A DNA stretch of 64,000 bases from Solimonas marina (GCF_012241385.1 NZ_JAAVXB010000004.1:366015-430014), one strand, 5' to 3'; positions 1 through 12,140 are shown, numbered from the stretch's first letter. Numbers and translations: made by a program. Notes: generated by a model not told the origin, from the sequence alone.

Positions 1-1012
1 GGTCGTGACGCGCTCGTCGGGTCAGCAATCGCTGCGCTATGGCCGCATCGAGCAGATGTTTGCGTCGGGCCGGCTGGTGACGCCGCGCGGCACGATGACG
101 ATCGGCGGCGTGCCGGCGTCGTCGGCTGGCCCCGATCTGCGCGAATTCGTGCTCGGTTCCGAAGGCCGGCTCGGCCTGCTGACCGAGGTCACGGCGCGCG
201 TGCGGCCGCTGGCCGCGGTCGAGGACTTCCATGCGATTTTCTTTCCGGCCTGGGAGCCGGCGGTCGAGGCGGCGCGCGCCATCGTGCAGGCCGAGGTGCC
301 GTTGTCGATGCTGCGCCTGTCGAACGAGATCGAGACCGAAACCCAGCTGCGCCTGGCCGGACACCCGGAACTGATCAAGTGGCTGCAACGCTATCTGGGC
401 ATGCGCGGCATCGGCAGCGGGCAGTGCATGATGGTGATCGGCGTCACCGGCACGCTGGGCGAGACGCGTCGCATGCGTCGTGACGCGCTGGCCGTCGCCA
501 AGCCGTACCGCGGCGTGCACGCCGGCAAGGCGATCGGCAAGGGTTGGGCGAAGAACCGCTTCCGCGGTCCCTTGCTGCGCAACGCACTGTGGGATGCAGG
601 CTACGCCGCCGACACCGTCGAAACGGCCGTCAACTGGCCGCAGGCGACGGCGACCATGCGCGCCATCGAGGCGGCGGCGCGCGAAACCTTCTACGACCAG
701 AACGAGCGCGTACACGCGTTCACGCATCTGTCGCACGTCTACCGCCAGGGCTGCAGCGTCTATTCGACCTTCGTGTTCCGCTCGGCCGGCGATCCCGACG
801 CCGACCTCGAACGCTGGCGGCGATTGAAGTCGCGTGTCTCGGCGGCGATCGTCGAACACGGCGGCACCATCAGTCACCAGCATGGCGTCGGTGTCGATCA
901 CGCACCATACCTGGTGCACGAGAAGGGCGCGCTGGGGCTCGACGTGCTGCGTGCGGTCGCGCAGGAACTCGATCCGCAGCAGATGATGAACCCCGGCAAG
1001 TTGTTCGTCTGA
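1..1012 (+). CDS. FAD-linked oxidase, alkyl-DHAP synthase-like (5' end outside window)
   Basis: C-terminal two thirds of a VAO-type FAD oxidase; the reading frame is open to the left edge, so the true start and most of the N-terminal FAD domain are missing. Visible are the end of the FAD-binding fold (EFVLGSEGRLGLLTEVT) and the cap domain ending in SHQHGVG and NPGKLF. Alkyldihydroxyacetonephosphate synthases have a SHxHG histidine motif here, while glycolate oxidase/D-lactate dehydrogenase relatives usually have a GEHG-type motif, so the AGPS subfamily is favoured. AGPS exchanges the acyl group of acyl-DHAP for a fatty alcohol to make the ether bond. It lies 7 bp before a GlpD-like gene, a second enzyme of DHAP/G3P metabolism. 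Ether-lipid function is inference; another 2-hydroxyacid oxidase is possible. Confidence 0.75.
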   Translation, partial: VVTRSSGQQSLRYGRIEQMFASGRLVTPRGTMTIGGVPASSAGPDLREFVLGSEGRLGLLTEVTARVRPLAAVEDFHAIFFPAWEPAVEAARAIVQAEVPLSMLRLSNEIETETQLRLAGHPELIKWLQRYLGMRGIGSGQCMMVIGVTGTLGETRRMRRDALAVAKPYRGVHAGKAIGKGWAKNRFRGPLLRNALWDAGYAADTVETAVNWPQATATMRAIEAAARETFYDQNERVHAFTHLSHVYRQGCSVYSTFVFRSAGDPDADLERWRRLKSRVSAAIVEHGGTISHQHGVGVDHAPYLVHEKGALGLDVLRAVAQELDPQQMMNPGKLFV

Positions 1013-1019
1013 GCCGACG

Positions 1020-2537
1020 ATGCCGACGCGGCCGATGCTGTCTCAGCTCGATGCCCGTTACGACCTGATTGTCGTCGGCGGCGGCATCAACGGCGCCGGC
1101 ATCTTTCAGGCTGCCGCACGCCGCGGCTTGCAGGCACTGCTGATCGACGCCGGCGATTTCGCGTCCGGCACCTCGTCGGCGTCATCGAAGCTCGTGCACG
1201 GCGGCCTGCGCTACCTGAAGAACGGTCAATGGCGGCTGACGCTGGAGTCGGTGCGCGAGCGCGAGCGTCTGTTGCGCGAGGTGCCTGGGCTGGTCGAGCC
1301 GCTGCGCTTTTTGATGCCGATTTATCGCGACCGCAAGCCGGGGCGGCGGCTGATGCAGTTCGGCTTGCGCGTCTACGATCTGATGGCGGGTTCGCAGCGC
1401 TCGCGCTGGCTCGACGCCGAGGCCGTGCAGGCCGCCGAGGGCGATTTGCGCAGCGCGCAACTGCTCGGGGCGATGGCCTACGACGACGCTGTCACCGACG
1501 ACGCGCGTCTGGTGCTGCGCCTCGTGTTCGATGGCGTCGCTGCTGACGGCACCGCGCTGAACTATGTTCGCGCGACGCTGTTGCGCGACGGTCACCTTGT
1601 CGTGGGCGTGCGCTTGCACGACGCGGTGCAGGGTGGCGCGCGTGACATCGCCGCGACCGTGGTCGTCAATGCCGCGGGTGCGCTCGCCGATCGCGTTCCC
1701 GATGCGCCGGCCGGCGCGCCGCTGCTGCGCCCGCTGCGCGGCAGTCATCTGGTGCTGCCGACCTCGTTGCTGCCGATCCGCCACGCGGTCTCGTGGTTGC
1801 ATCCACGCGATGGCCGGCCGGTGTTCGTGCATCCCTGGGAAGGCGCGGTGATCTGCGGCACGACCGACGTCGATCATGACGGCGATCCGGCGGATGTTCG
1901 CGCCACGGCGGCCGAACTCGACTATTTGCTCGAAGCGCTGCAGGCGCAGTTTCCGCAACGGCGCTGGCGGCTGGCCGATGCGGTATCGGTCTATGCCGGT
2001 GTGCGGCCGGTGGTGGCCGGCGGCCACGACGATCCGTCGCGCGAATCGCGCGAGTCGGCGATGTGGCAGTCGCCGGGATTGATCGGCACCGCCGGCGGCA
2101 AGCTGACGACGTTTCGCGTCACCGCGCAGCAGGTGTTGCGCGCCGCGCGACGCGAGCTGCCGGCGCTGCGCGGCCGGCACGACGGTGCGCTGTTCGCCGG
2201 CGAGCGCGCGACCGATCGCCTCGGCGGGCGCTACGGCGCAAGTGCTGCCGCGACGATGCGTGCCGACCCGGCGTCCGCGCAGGCGCCGCTGGCCGGTACG
2301 CCATACAGCCTCGCCGAGTTGCGCTGGTCCTTGCAGCACGAAGCCGTTGTGCATCTCGACGACCTCTTGTTGCGGCGCAGCCGTCTGGGCCTCGTCGCGG
2401 CCGGCGGCGGCGAGGCGCTGCTGCCGCAGATCGGGGCACTGTGCCAGCAGGAGCTCGGCTGGGACGATTTGCGATGGCAGCGCGAATACGAGCGCTATCT
2501 GACCTTGTGGCGGCACCGCCACGCGCCGCCGGTATGA
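1020..2537 (+). CDS. glpD: FAD-dependent glycerol-3-phosphate dehydrogenase family protein
   Basis: 505-residue GlpD/GlpA-family flavoprotein that would oxidise sn-glycerol 3-phosphate to DHAP at the membrane, passing electrons to quinone. The N-terminal dinucleotide-binding glycine motif GGGINGAG is at residues 20-27, followed by the family segment ASSKLVHGGLRYL. Near the C-terminal half is an ICGTTDVDHDGD stretch, typical of the DAO fold, then a GlpD C-terminal helical domain. An alternative ATG lies five codons downstream (1035). The end overlaps the FGGY kinase start by ATGA, implying translational coupling. With an AGPS-like oxidase upstream and a sugar/glycerol kinase downstream, it may serve a lipid-backbone pathway rather than simple glycerol catabolism; that part is inference. 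Confidence 0.85.
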   Translation: MPTRPMLSQLDARYDLIVVGGGINGAGIFQAAARRGLQALLIDAGDFASGTSSASSKLVHGGLRYLKNGQWRLTLESVRERERLLREVPGLVEPLRFLMPIYRDRKPGRRLMQFGLRVYDLMAGSQRSRWLDAEAVQAAEGDLRSAQLLGAMAYDDAVTDDARLVLRLVFDGVAADGTALNYVRATLLRDGHLVVGVRLHDAVQGGARDIAATVVVNAAGALADRVPDAPAGAPLLRPLRGSHLVLPTSLLPIRHAVSWLHPRDGRPVFVHPWEGAVICGTTDVDHDGDPADVRATAAELDYLLEALQAQFPQRRWRLADAVSVYAGVRPVVAGGHDDPSRESRESAMWQSPGLIGTAGGKLTTFRVTAQQVLRAARRELPALRGRHDGALFAGERATDRLGGRYGASAAATMRADPASAQAPLAGTPYSLAELRWSLQHEAVVHLDDLLLRRSRLGLVAAGGGEALLPQIGALCQQELGWDDLRWQREYERYLTLWRHRHAPPV

Positions 2538-4093
2538 GCCCGCGCGTCGTGCTCGCGCTCGATGTCGGCACGCAAAGCGCGCGGGCGCTGCTGTTCGACG
2601 CCGCCGGCGCACTGCTCGGCAAGGCGCAGCAATTCTATGAACCGGTCTACCGAGCGCCGCAGCCGGGCTGGGCCGAGCAGGACGCCGACGGCTACTGGCA
2701 GGCGCTGCAGGACTGCTGCGCGGCCCTGTGGCGCGATGCGGCCGTGCGCGCCGACGCCGTGGCAGCGGTGACGCTGACGACGCAGCGCGCATCGGTGGTC
2801 TGCACCGACGCCGCCGGCCGGCCGCTGCGGCCGGCCATGCTCTGGCTCGATCAGCGCCGCGCCCGGCACCCGCCGGGCATGGGGCCGCTATGGAACACCG
2901 CGTTCCGCTTGGCCGGCGCCAAGACCCTGATCAATCAGGTGCAGTGCGAAGCCGAGGCCAACTGGCTGGCCGAGAACGAGCCGGCGTTGTGGGGCGAGAC
3001 CGCGCATTTCGTGCTGCTGTCGGGCTGGCTGAGCTGGAAGCTGTGCGGCGACTGGGTCGATTCGGTCGGCGCGCAGGTCGGCTATCTGCCGTTCGATTAC
3101 AAACGCCAGGCCTGGGCCGGGCCGCGCGACTTCAAGTGGCGTGCACTGGCGGTGCGTCGCGAGCAACTGCCGAGATTGGTGCCGCCGGCGCAACGGCTCG
3201 GCACGCTGACGCCGGCGGCCTCCGAAGCGCTGGGCCTGCCGGGCGGCTTGCCGCTGATCGCCGCGGCCGCCGACAAGGCCTGCGAAGTGCTCGGCTCCGG
3301 CGCGGTGACGCCGGACATCGCACAGCTCAGCTTCGGTACCACCGCGACCATCAACACCGTGCAGCCGCGCTACGTCGAGGTGCAGCGTCTGGTACCCGCG
3401 TATCCGGCCGCACAGCCCGGCGCCTGGAATACCGAGATCCAGATTTATCGCGGCTTCTGGATGGTCAGCTGGTTCCGCCGCGAGTTCGCGCAGGCCGAGG
3501 AGCGGCTCGCGGCCGAGCGCGGCATTGCCGTCGAGTCGCTGTTCGACGAGCTGGTGCGCAGCGTGCCGCCGGGCGCGATGGGCCTGACCCTGCAGCCGTA
3601 CTGGTCGCCCGGCGTGCGCGAGCCGGGGCCGGAGGCAAAGGGCGCGATCATCGGCTTCGGCGACGTGCACACCCGCGCGCATCTGTATCGCGCCATCCTC
3701 GAAGGTCTGATCTATGGCCTGCGTGGCGGCTGCGAGCAGATCGAGCGCAAGCTCGGCCGGCCGATCCGCCTGCTGCGCGTGTCCGGTGGCGGCTCGCAGT
3801 CCGATCAGGCGCTGCAGATCACGGCCGATATCTTCAACCGGCCGGCGGAGCGGCCGGCCATCTATGAGACTTCGGGGCTGGGTGCGGCGATCAATGCCGC
3901 TGTGGGCCTCGGCTGGCATGTCGACCACGATGCTGCGGTTCGCGCGATGACGCGCGTCGGCCAGCGTTTCGAGCCCGATCCTGAGGTGGCGCGGACCTAT
4001 GACGCACTGTATCGCGAGGTGTACAGCCGCATGTACGGGCGGCTGCGGCCCTTGTATCGCGCGATCCGGCGCATCACCGGCTATCCGCCATGA
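2534..4093 (+). CDS. FGGY-family carbohydrate kinase
   Basis: 519 residues with the ASKHA/FGGY kinase architecture: N-terminal phosphate-binding loop LALDVGTQSARALLFD (about residues 7-22), a central segment QLSFGTTATINT, and the adenosine-binding loop RVSGGGSQSDQALQI towards the C terminus. Members phosphorylate glycerol, dihydroxyacetone, xylulose or related polyols with ATP. The start is set by the ATGA overlap with glpD at 2534; the frame stays open further upstream but that part is antisense-style noise over glpD. Substrate cannot be read from sequence; the glpD/AGPS context suggests glycerol or dihydroxyacetone. Nothing appears broken. Confidence 0.82.
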   Translation: MSPRVVLALDVGTQSARALLFDAAGALLGKAQQFYEPVYRAPQPGWAEQDADGYWQALQDCCAALWRDAAVRADAVAAVTLTTQRASVVCTDAAGRPLRPAMLWLDQRRARHPPGMGPLWNTAFRLAGAKTLINQVQCEAEANWLAENEPALWGETAHFVLLSGWLSWKLCGDWVDSVGAQVGYLPFDYKRQAWAGPRDFKWRALAVRREQLPRLVPPAQRLGTLTPAASEALGLPGGLPLIAAAADKACEVLGSGAVTPDIAQLSFGTTATINTVQPRYVEVQRLVPAYPAAQPGAWNTEIQIYRGFWMVSWFRREFAQAEERLAAERGIAVESLFDELVRSVPPGAMGLTLQPYWSPGVREPGPEAKGAIIGFGDVHTRAHLYRAILEGLIYGLRGGCEQIERKLGRPIRLLRVSGGGSQSDQALQITADIFNRPAERPAIYETSGLGAAINAAVGLGWHVDHDAAVRAMTRVGQRFEPDPEVARTYDALYREVYSRMYGRLRPLYRAIRRITGYPP

Positions 4094-4273
4094 ACCGCCT
4101 GTCGAATACGGGCCGCCGCCATCATCGGCTTGATCATCAGGCCGTTGCCGGACATTGCTGCAGCGGTTTCGAGCGGGGCGAGCCGTGCGTACGGGCGTCC
4201 GCCGGGGACGGACAAGACGCGCGGTGGTGTGCCTATGCCGGGCGCTTGCCGCAGGTCGGCCGCTGCTGCGACA

Positions 4274-4298
4274 GGGCGCTTAATTTACACTAGCGCCC
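4274..4298 (+). promoter_or_regulatory. Putative smc promoter inside an inverted repeat
   Basis: A minus-10-like TACACT (4286-4291) sits in the loop between GGGCGCT (4274-4280) and AGCGCCC (4292-4298), about 90 bp before smc. No convincing minus-35 was seen. The 287-bp gap 4094-4380 shows no other supported feature. Confidence 0.35.
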
Positions 4299-4380
4299 AG
4301 CACGGGCCGGCGCCGTCGGCCGACTTCCATCGAAAAATTGAGGCGACCGGCCGGGTGCCGGTCCGAATTCTCACAAGCGC

Positions 4381-7300
4381 ATGCGACTTTCGGGTATCAA
4401 ACTCGCCGGGTTCAAGTCTTTCGTGGACCCGACCCACCTGCCGTTGCCCTCGAATCTGACCGGCGTCGTCGGTCCGAACGGCTGTGGCAAGTCGAACGTC
4501 ATCGACGCGGTGCGCTGGGTGCTCGGCGAAACGAGCATGAAGAATCTGCGCTCGGCCGACGCCGAGGACGTGATCTTCAACGGCAGCAAGACGCGCAAGC
4601 CGGTCGGCCGCGCGTCGGTCGAACTGATTTTTGACAATTCCGACGGCCAGGTGACCGGCCCGTTCGCCGCCTACAGCGAAATCTCGGTGCGCCGCGAGCT
4701 GATGCGCGACGGTAACTCGCAGTACTACCTCAACAGCCGCAAGTGCCTGAAGCGCGACGTCACCGATCTGTTCCTCGGTACCGGCCTCGGCGGCAAGAAC
4801 CAGTACGCGATCATCGAGCAGGGCATGGTCTCGCGAATGATCGAAGCCAAGCCCGAGGAACTGCGCCAGTGGCTCGAAGAAGCCGCCGGCATTTCCAAGT
4901 ACAAGGATCGCCGCAAGGAAACCGAGTCGCGCATTCGCGGCACGCGCGAGAACCTGTCGCGTCTCAACGATCTGCGCTCGGAAATCCAGCAGCGCCTGGA
5001 GGTGCTGACCAAGCAGGCGGCCAACGCCGAGAAGTATCGCGACTTCAAGGCCCAGGAGCGCCAGTTGCGCGCCGAAATTCTGGCCTTGCGCGCCAAGCAG
5101 TTCGACGAGCAGGGGCGTGGCCACGAGACGGCGATCGCCGAATTCGAGCAGGCCACCGAAGCGGCGCGCTCCAACGTCACGCGCACCGAGGAGGCGCGCG
5201 TCGCCGCCGAGATCGAGCAGCGCGTGCAGGCGCAGAAGCTGGCCGACGAGCAGAGCAAGGTCTACGAGGCCGAAGCGGGCCTGGCGCGGCAGGAACAGAG
5301 CCTGCAGCACGCCCGTCAGCTGCAGCAGCTCAAGGTTCGCGAGCTGGACCAGCTCAATCGCCAGCTCGCCGAGCTGGAAGCGCGCGAGCAGCGCGAGCGC
5401 CAGCGCCTCGAAGAGTCGGCGCGTCAGCTCACCGAGCTGGAGCAGCAGGTCTTGTCGGCCGAGGAGCACGAGGCCGCCGCGCAGTCGGCACTGATCGAAA
5501 GCGAAGACGATGCGCACGAGGAACAGCGCCGCTGGGATCATTTCCAGCAGGATGCGGAAACGCCGCTGTCGCAGACCGAGGCCGAGCGCGTGCGTGTGCA
5601 ACAGCTCGAACGCGCGCGCTTCCAGGGCGAGGAGCGCCTGAAGCGCCTCGAAGCCGAATTCGGCGCGCTCAATATCGGCCCGGCGCAGCACAGCCTCGGC
5701 GAAGCCGACAACGAGTTGCGCCTGCTCGGCGACGAACTGGCTGAAGCCGAAGGCCGGCTGCAGACCATGGACGAAACGCTGCAGCAACTACGTGACGAGC
5801 GCGCCAATGCCGAAACGGCGCTGCACGAGACGCGGCAGTCGCTGCAGTCGGCGCGCGGCCGCATGTCGTCGCTGGAAACGTTGCAGCAGGCCGCCTTGCG
5901 TCAGGACGACGCCGAACTCAATCAGTGGCTGCGCGAGCAGCAGCTCGCCGACGCGCCGCGCCTGGCCGGCGCGCTGCAGGTCGACAGCGGCTGGGAAGCC
6001 GCGGTCGAACAGGTACTCGAAGGCCTGCTGCAGGCGCCGTTGCTCGACGACGTCGAGTCGCGCATTGCGCGTATCGAGCGTGCGCCCAAGGCCGGGATCG
6101 CGCTGCTCGGTGGCAGTGTCGGGCAGGGCAGTGGCGGACTGGCGGCCAAGGTCAGCGGCCCGCAGGCGGTGCTCGACTGGCTGTCCGGCATCCGCACCGC
6201 GGAGAACGCTGCCGAGGCGGCGAGCATCGCCGCGCAACTGGCGCCGGGCGAATCGGTGATCACCGCCGACGGTTTGTGGCGCGGTCGTCACTGGGCGCGC
6301 TATCCGAAGCGCGGCGACGATGCCGGCTCCGGCGTGATCGCGCGCGGCCAGTTGCTCAAACAGCTCAAGGTCCAGGTCGAGGAACAGCAGCAGCAGGTCG
6401 TCGATCGCGAACGCGTGCTCGGTGAGCTGCGCGGCCGCACGCATGCGATGGAGCAGGAGCGTCGCGATCTGTCGTCGAAGTTCGACCAGCTACGCCACCG
6501 TCAGGCGCAGAAGCTGGCCTTCCGTCAGGCGCAGGCTGTGCGTCTGGAGCAGATGCAGTCGCGTGCCGAAGCGTTGACGCAGGATATCGAGGCGCTGCGC
6601 GAGGCCCGCGAGCAGCAGACGCAGGAGCTGGAAGAATCGCGCGAGCGGTTGCTGTCGCTCGAACAGATCGCGCAGGAGTTGCGCGACAAGCGTGCGGCGA
6701 TGCAGCAGAACCTGCAGCGCAAGCGCGACCTGGTCGGCCGCGCGCGCATGGGCGTGCAGCAGGCGCAGCAGGCGCGCAGCCAGTTGCAGGTCAATCTGGC
6801 CGGTCGCCAGAGCGCGCAGACCGCGCTCGAACAATCGCTGACCGAACTGGCGGCGACCCGCGAGAACCTGCTGCTGCGCCGCGGCGAGGAAGAGGAGCGC
6901 GCCGCCGAACTCAATGAACCGCTGGTCGGGCATGCCGAGCAGGTCGAACAGTCGCGCGCCCAGGTCGAGGTCGCCCGCGAGGCGATGCGCGCCCTGCGCG
7001 AAGCCTCGGAAACCGTCGAGCATGCGCTGCGTAGCGCCGTCGAGGCGTCGCGCGCGGCCGAGTTGGCCAAGGATGCCGCGGTCGAGAAGCTGCAGCAGGC
7101 GCGTCTCGAATTCGAGAGCCTGCGCGCGCATCGCGAGAGCCTGGACGCGCAGATCGCCGAAACCGGCTTCGAGCGCCAGGCGCTGTTCGACGGACTCGAT
7201 CCGGACGCCACGCTGCCGAACTGGGAAGAACAGTTGGCGACCACGGTGCGCCGCATCGAACGGCTCGGCGCGATCAATCTGGCGGCGATCCAGGAACTTG

Positions 7301-7908
7301 AAGAGGCGCAGGCGCGCGAGACCTATCTGGCCGATCAGCACGCCGACCTGCACGGTGCACTGGAGACGCTGGAGGACGCGATCCGCAAGATCGACGTCGA
7401 GACCCGCGAACTGTTCCGGCAAACCTTCGACAAGGTCGATACGGTCTTCCGCGACCGTTTCCCGAAGCTGTTTGGCGGCGGCGAGGCGTATCTGGAACTG
7501 ACCGGCGACAATCTGCTCGAAACCGGCGTGCGCGTGATGGCGCGGCCGCCGGGCAAGCGCAATTCGACGATTCATCTGCTGTCCGGCGGCGAGAAGGCGA
7601 TGACCGCGGCGGCGCTGCTGCTGGCGCTGTTCCAGCTCAACCCGGCGCCGTTCTGTCTGATGGACGAGGTCGACGCGCCGCTCGACGATGCCAACGTCGG
7701 TCGTTTCTGCGAAGTGGTGCGTGAGATGTCGCAGAACGTGCAGTTCATTATCATCACGCACAACAAGATCACGATGGAGCTCGCGCAGCAGCTGCATGGT
7801 GTGACGATGCAGGAACCGGGCGTCTCGCGGCTCGTCAGTGTCGATATCGAGCAGGCGGTCGAGCTGACGACGCAAACCGAGACCCAACAGTCAGGAATGG
7901 GCACATGA
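4381..7908 (+). CDS. smc: Chromosome segregation protein SMC
   Basis: 1175-residue condensin ATPase that dimerises and, with ScpA and ScpB, compacts and segregates the chromosome. The P-loop GPNGCGKSN is at residues 31-39, followed by long heptad-rich Glu/Gln/Arg coiled coil (about 165-510 and 650-1010), a globular hinge (about 515-645), and the C-terminal ATPase half with LSGGEK at 1067-1072 and Walker B LMDEVDAP near 1093-1100. Length and order match bacterial Smc. The stop overlaps the zipA start by ATGA. scpA and scpB are in the same window (21442-23274) but in a separate operon. Confidence 0.97.
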   Translation: MRLSGIKLAGFKSFVDPTHLPLPSNLTGVVGPNGCGKSNVIDAVRWVLGETSMKNLRSADAEDVIFNGSKTRKPVGRASVELIFDNSDGQVTGPFAAYSEISVRRELMRDGNSQYYLNSRKCLKRDVTDLFLGTGLGGKNQYAIIEQGMVSRMIEAKPEELRQWLEEAAGISKYKDRRKETESRIRGTRENLSRLNDLRSEIQQRLEVLTKQAANAEKYRDFKAQERQLRAEILALRAKQFDEQGRGHETAIAEFEQATEAARSNVTRTEEARVAAEIEQRVQAQKLADEQSKVYEAEAGLARQEQSLQHARQLQQLKVRELDQLNRQLAELEAREQRERQRLEESARQLTELEQQVLSAEEHEAAAQSALIESEDDAHEEQRRWDHFQQDAETPLSQTEAERVRVQQLERARFQGEERLKRLEAEFGALNIGPAQHSLGEADNELRLLGDELAEAEGRLQTMDETLQQLRDERANAETALHETRQSLQSARGRMSSLETLQQAALRQDDAELNQWLREQQLADAPRLAGALQVDSGWEAAVEQVLEGLLQAPLLDDVESRIARIERAPKAGIALLGGSVGQGSGGLAAKVSGPQAVLDWLSGIRTAENAAEAASIAAQLAPGESVITADGLWRGRHWARYPKRGDDAGSGVIARGQLLKQLKVQVEEQQQQVVDRERVLGELRGRTHAMEQERRDLSSKFDQLRHRQAQKLAFRQAQAVRLEQMQSRAEALTQDIEALREAREQQTQELEESRERLLSLEQIAQELRDKRAAMQQNLQRKRDLVGRARMGVQQAQQARSQLQVNLAGRQSAQTALEQSLTELAATRENLLLRRGEEEERAAELNEPLVGHAEQVEQSRAQVEVAREAMRALREASETVEHALRSAVEASRAAELAKDAAVEKLQQARLEFESLRAHRESLDAQIAETGFERQALFDGLDPDATLPNWEEQLATTVRRIERLGAINLAAIQELEEAQARETYLADQHADLHGALETLEDAIRKIDVETRELFRQTFDKVDTVFRDRFPKLFGGGEAYLELTGDNLLETGVRVMARPPGKRNSTIHLLSGGEKAMTAAALLLALFQLNPAPFCLMDEVDAPLDDANVGRFCEVVREMSQNVQFIIITHNKITMELAQQLHGVTMQEPGVSRLVSVDIEQAVELTTQTETQQSGMGT

Positions 7909-8615
7909 GCGCGTTGCAATGGGCGTTGCTGGTGGTCGGTGCGGTGGCGGTCATCGCCATCTACATCACCAGTCGGCGCGGCGAAAAATTGCCGAAGGAC
8001 TGGGCGCCGCCGGGTAGTGGCGGCGGCAATGGTCGTGCGCCGAAGTTGCCGGCTGCCGATCAAATGGACATGTTCGAGTCCAAGCGCGAGGGTGAGTTCG
8101 ACGAATTCGGCGTCGGCAAGCCGCGCAAGCGCATCGAGCCCTTGTTCGGTATGCCGGCGACGGACACCGATGGGATGTCGGCCGACGAGCCGGCCCCGGC
8201 GCTCGAAGAAAAGATCGTCCACCTGCTGATCGCCGAGCGCGACGGCGCGGCGATCGCCGGTGCCAAGGTGCATGAAGCGCTGGTCGCGCAAGACCTGCAG
8301 TTCGGCGACCGCAAGATCTATCACCGCCTGGCCGGTGGTCTGCCGGTGTTTTCCGTGGCCAGCCTGATCAAGCCGGGCACGCTGGATCCGGCCGAGCAGA
8401 ACCAGTTGGCGACGCCGGGGCTGACCCTGTTCATGGTTTTGCCCAACGGCACCCAGCCGCAGTCAGCATTGCGCGACATGGTGGCGACGACCCGTGCGTT
8501 GGCGGCGGCGCTCAATGCCGAAGTCTTCGATGCCGAACGGCAGGTTTTCACGGCCGAGGCCGAACAGGCGCTGTCGGCCGACGTCGACGCCTGGGCACAG
8601 CGCAACGGGCTGTAA
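7905..8615 (+). CDS. zipA: Cell division protein ZipA
   Basis: 236 residues: N-terminal single transmembrane helix (about 4-22, N-out type as in ZipA), a short charged/Pro-Gly linker, and a C-terminal FtsZ-binding domain from about residue 95 (EKIVHLLIAERDG, then FSVASLIKPGTLD). ZipA tethers the FtsZ ring to the inner membrane. It is shorter than the E. coli protein (about 330 residues), mainly through a reduced linker. Position between smc and ligA is the usual arrangement in pseudomonads and relatives and supports the call. Confidence 0.9.
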   Translation: MSALQWALLVVGAVAVIAIYITSRRGEKLPKDWAPPGSGGGNGRAPKLPAADQMDMFESKREGEFDEFGVGKPRKRIEPLFGMPATDTDGMSADEPAPALEEKIVHLLIAERDGAAIAGAKVHEALVAQDLQFGDRKIYHRLAGGLPVFSVASLIKPGTLDPAEQNQLATPGLTLFMVLPNGTQPQSALRDMVATTRALAAALNAEVFDAERQVFTAEAEQALSADVDAWAQRNGL

Positions 8616-10961
<2,346 letters not shown>

Positions 10962-10964
10962 ACG

Positions 10965-12140
10965 ATGAGCGGATTGTCGGTTCGCAGCGGGGTGGCGCTG
11001 GCCGCGCAGGCGCCGTTGCTGTCGACCCTGGTGATTGTGGCGCTGGCGCTGGCGACGTCGATTTCGCTGCACTGGTTGGTGCGCTCGCTGCAGGCGGATC
11101 GCTACCGCTGGCAACAGCGCATGCGGGTCTGGCTCGGGGTCGAGCGCGGTCAGCGCATCGGCGAGCTGAGCTGGCTGCTGGCGGCGATCGATCTGTTGTT
11201 GCTGCCGATCACTGTCTATCTGTTGTTGCACGTCTGGGGACTGCACGACACCGGGCAGGCTTTTCTGCGCGCCTTGTTCACCAGCGGCTTCACGGTGGGC
11301 GGGATACGCATCGTCGTCGGCAAACTGCTGTTCGGCGTCGTGCTGTTCGGCATCCTGTTCACGGCGACCCGCTGGCTCAAGCGCAAGCTCGAACTCGACT
11401 GGCTGGTGCGTGCCAACGTCGAACCGGCGACGCGTGAGGCGGCGGCGACGCTGTTCGGTTATGTGACCTTCATCGTCGTGGCGCTGATCTGCCTGACGTT
11501 TGCCGGTGTCGACCTGAGCAAGCTGGCGATCGTCGCCGGTGCACTGTCGGTCGGCATCGGCTTTGGCCTGCAGAACATCGTCAGCAACTTCGTGTCCGGC
11601 ATCATCCTGCTGTTCGAGCGGCCGATCCGCAGCGGCGACTACATCAACGTCGGTGGCAGCGAGGGCACGGTGCGGCGCATGCGCATCCGCGCCACGGAAA
11701 TCGAGACGCCGGATCGCGAAACGCTGATCGTGCCGAATTCGATCCTGCTGTCCGGGCAGGTGCGCAACCGTGACCTGCGCTCACGCTACGGTCGCGTCGT
11801 CCTGCCGGTCAGCGTTGCCTATGGCAGCGACCTGCGCCGCGTGCAAAAGATCCTGCTTGATCTGGCGACCCAGCATCCCGGCGTCGTCAGCGCCGGGCAG
11901 ATCGCCGGCGTCTCCGGTCCCGGCGTCAGTTTCACCAGCTTCGGCGCCAGTTCGCTGGACTTCGAACTGTCCGCGCAGATTCTTGAAGCCTCGCAGAAGG
12001 GATCGATCGCCAGTGACCTGCGCTTTGCCATCGATGCGGCGTTCCGGGAGGCCGGCATCGAAATGCCGTATGCGCAAACCGACGTCCATGTCCGCTCGAT
12101 GCCGGAACCGCCGATCGCGGCACCGTCGCGCGAAGATTAA
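10965..12140 (+). CDS. Small-conductance mechanosensitive channel, MscS family
   Basis: 391-residue inner-membrane channel that opens under hypo-osmotic tension. Four to five hydrophobic segments (near residues 15-35, 60-90, 110-130, 160-185, 190-210) precede the hallmark pore and beta domain VGIGFGLQNIVSNFVSGIILL and RPIRSGDYINVGG, then a C-terminal alpha/beta cytoplasmic domain. It starts 3 bp after ligA, so it is probably co-transcribed. Longer than MscS (about 286 residues) through extra N-terminal helices, closer to the YbdG/YnaI group. Exact subfamily is not assigned. Confidence 0.88.
   Translation: MSGLSVRSGVALAAQAPLLSTLVIVALALATSISLHWLVRSLQADRYRWQQRMRVWLGVERGQRIGELSWLLAAIDLLLLPITVYLLLHVWGLHDTGQAFLRALFTSGFTVGGIRIVVGKLLFGVVLFGILFTATRWLKRKLELDWLVRANVEPATREAAATLFGYVTFIVVALICLTFAGVDLSKLAIVAGALSVGIGFGLQNIVSNFVSGIILLFERPIRSGDYINVGGSEGTVRRMRIRATEIETPDRETLIVPNSILLSGQVRNRDLRSRYGRVVLPVSVAYGSDLRRVQKILLDLATQHPGVVSAGQIAGVSGPGVSFTSFGASSLDFELSAQILEASQKGSIASDLRFAIDAAFREAGIEMPYAQTDVHVRSMPEPPIAAPSRED

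Noticed and set aside
2063..2533. Upstream extension of the FGGY kinase frame
   Set aside because: Arg/Ala-rich stretch overlapping glpD; kinase begins at the ATGA overlap at 2534.
4090..4293. Possible 67-codon gene between the FGGY kinase and smc
   Set aside because: No ribosome site, no recognisable protein and it overlaps the putative smc promoter.
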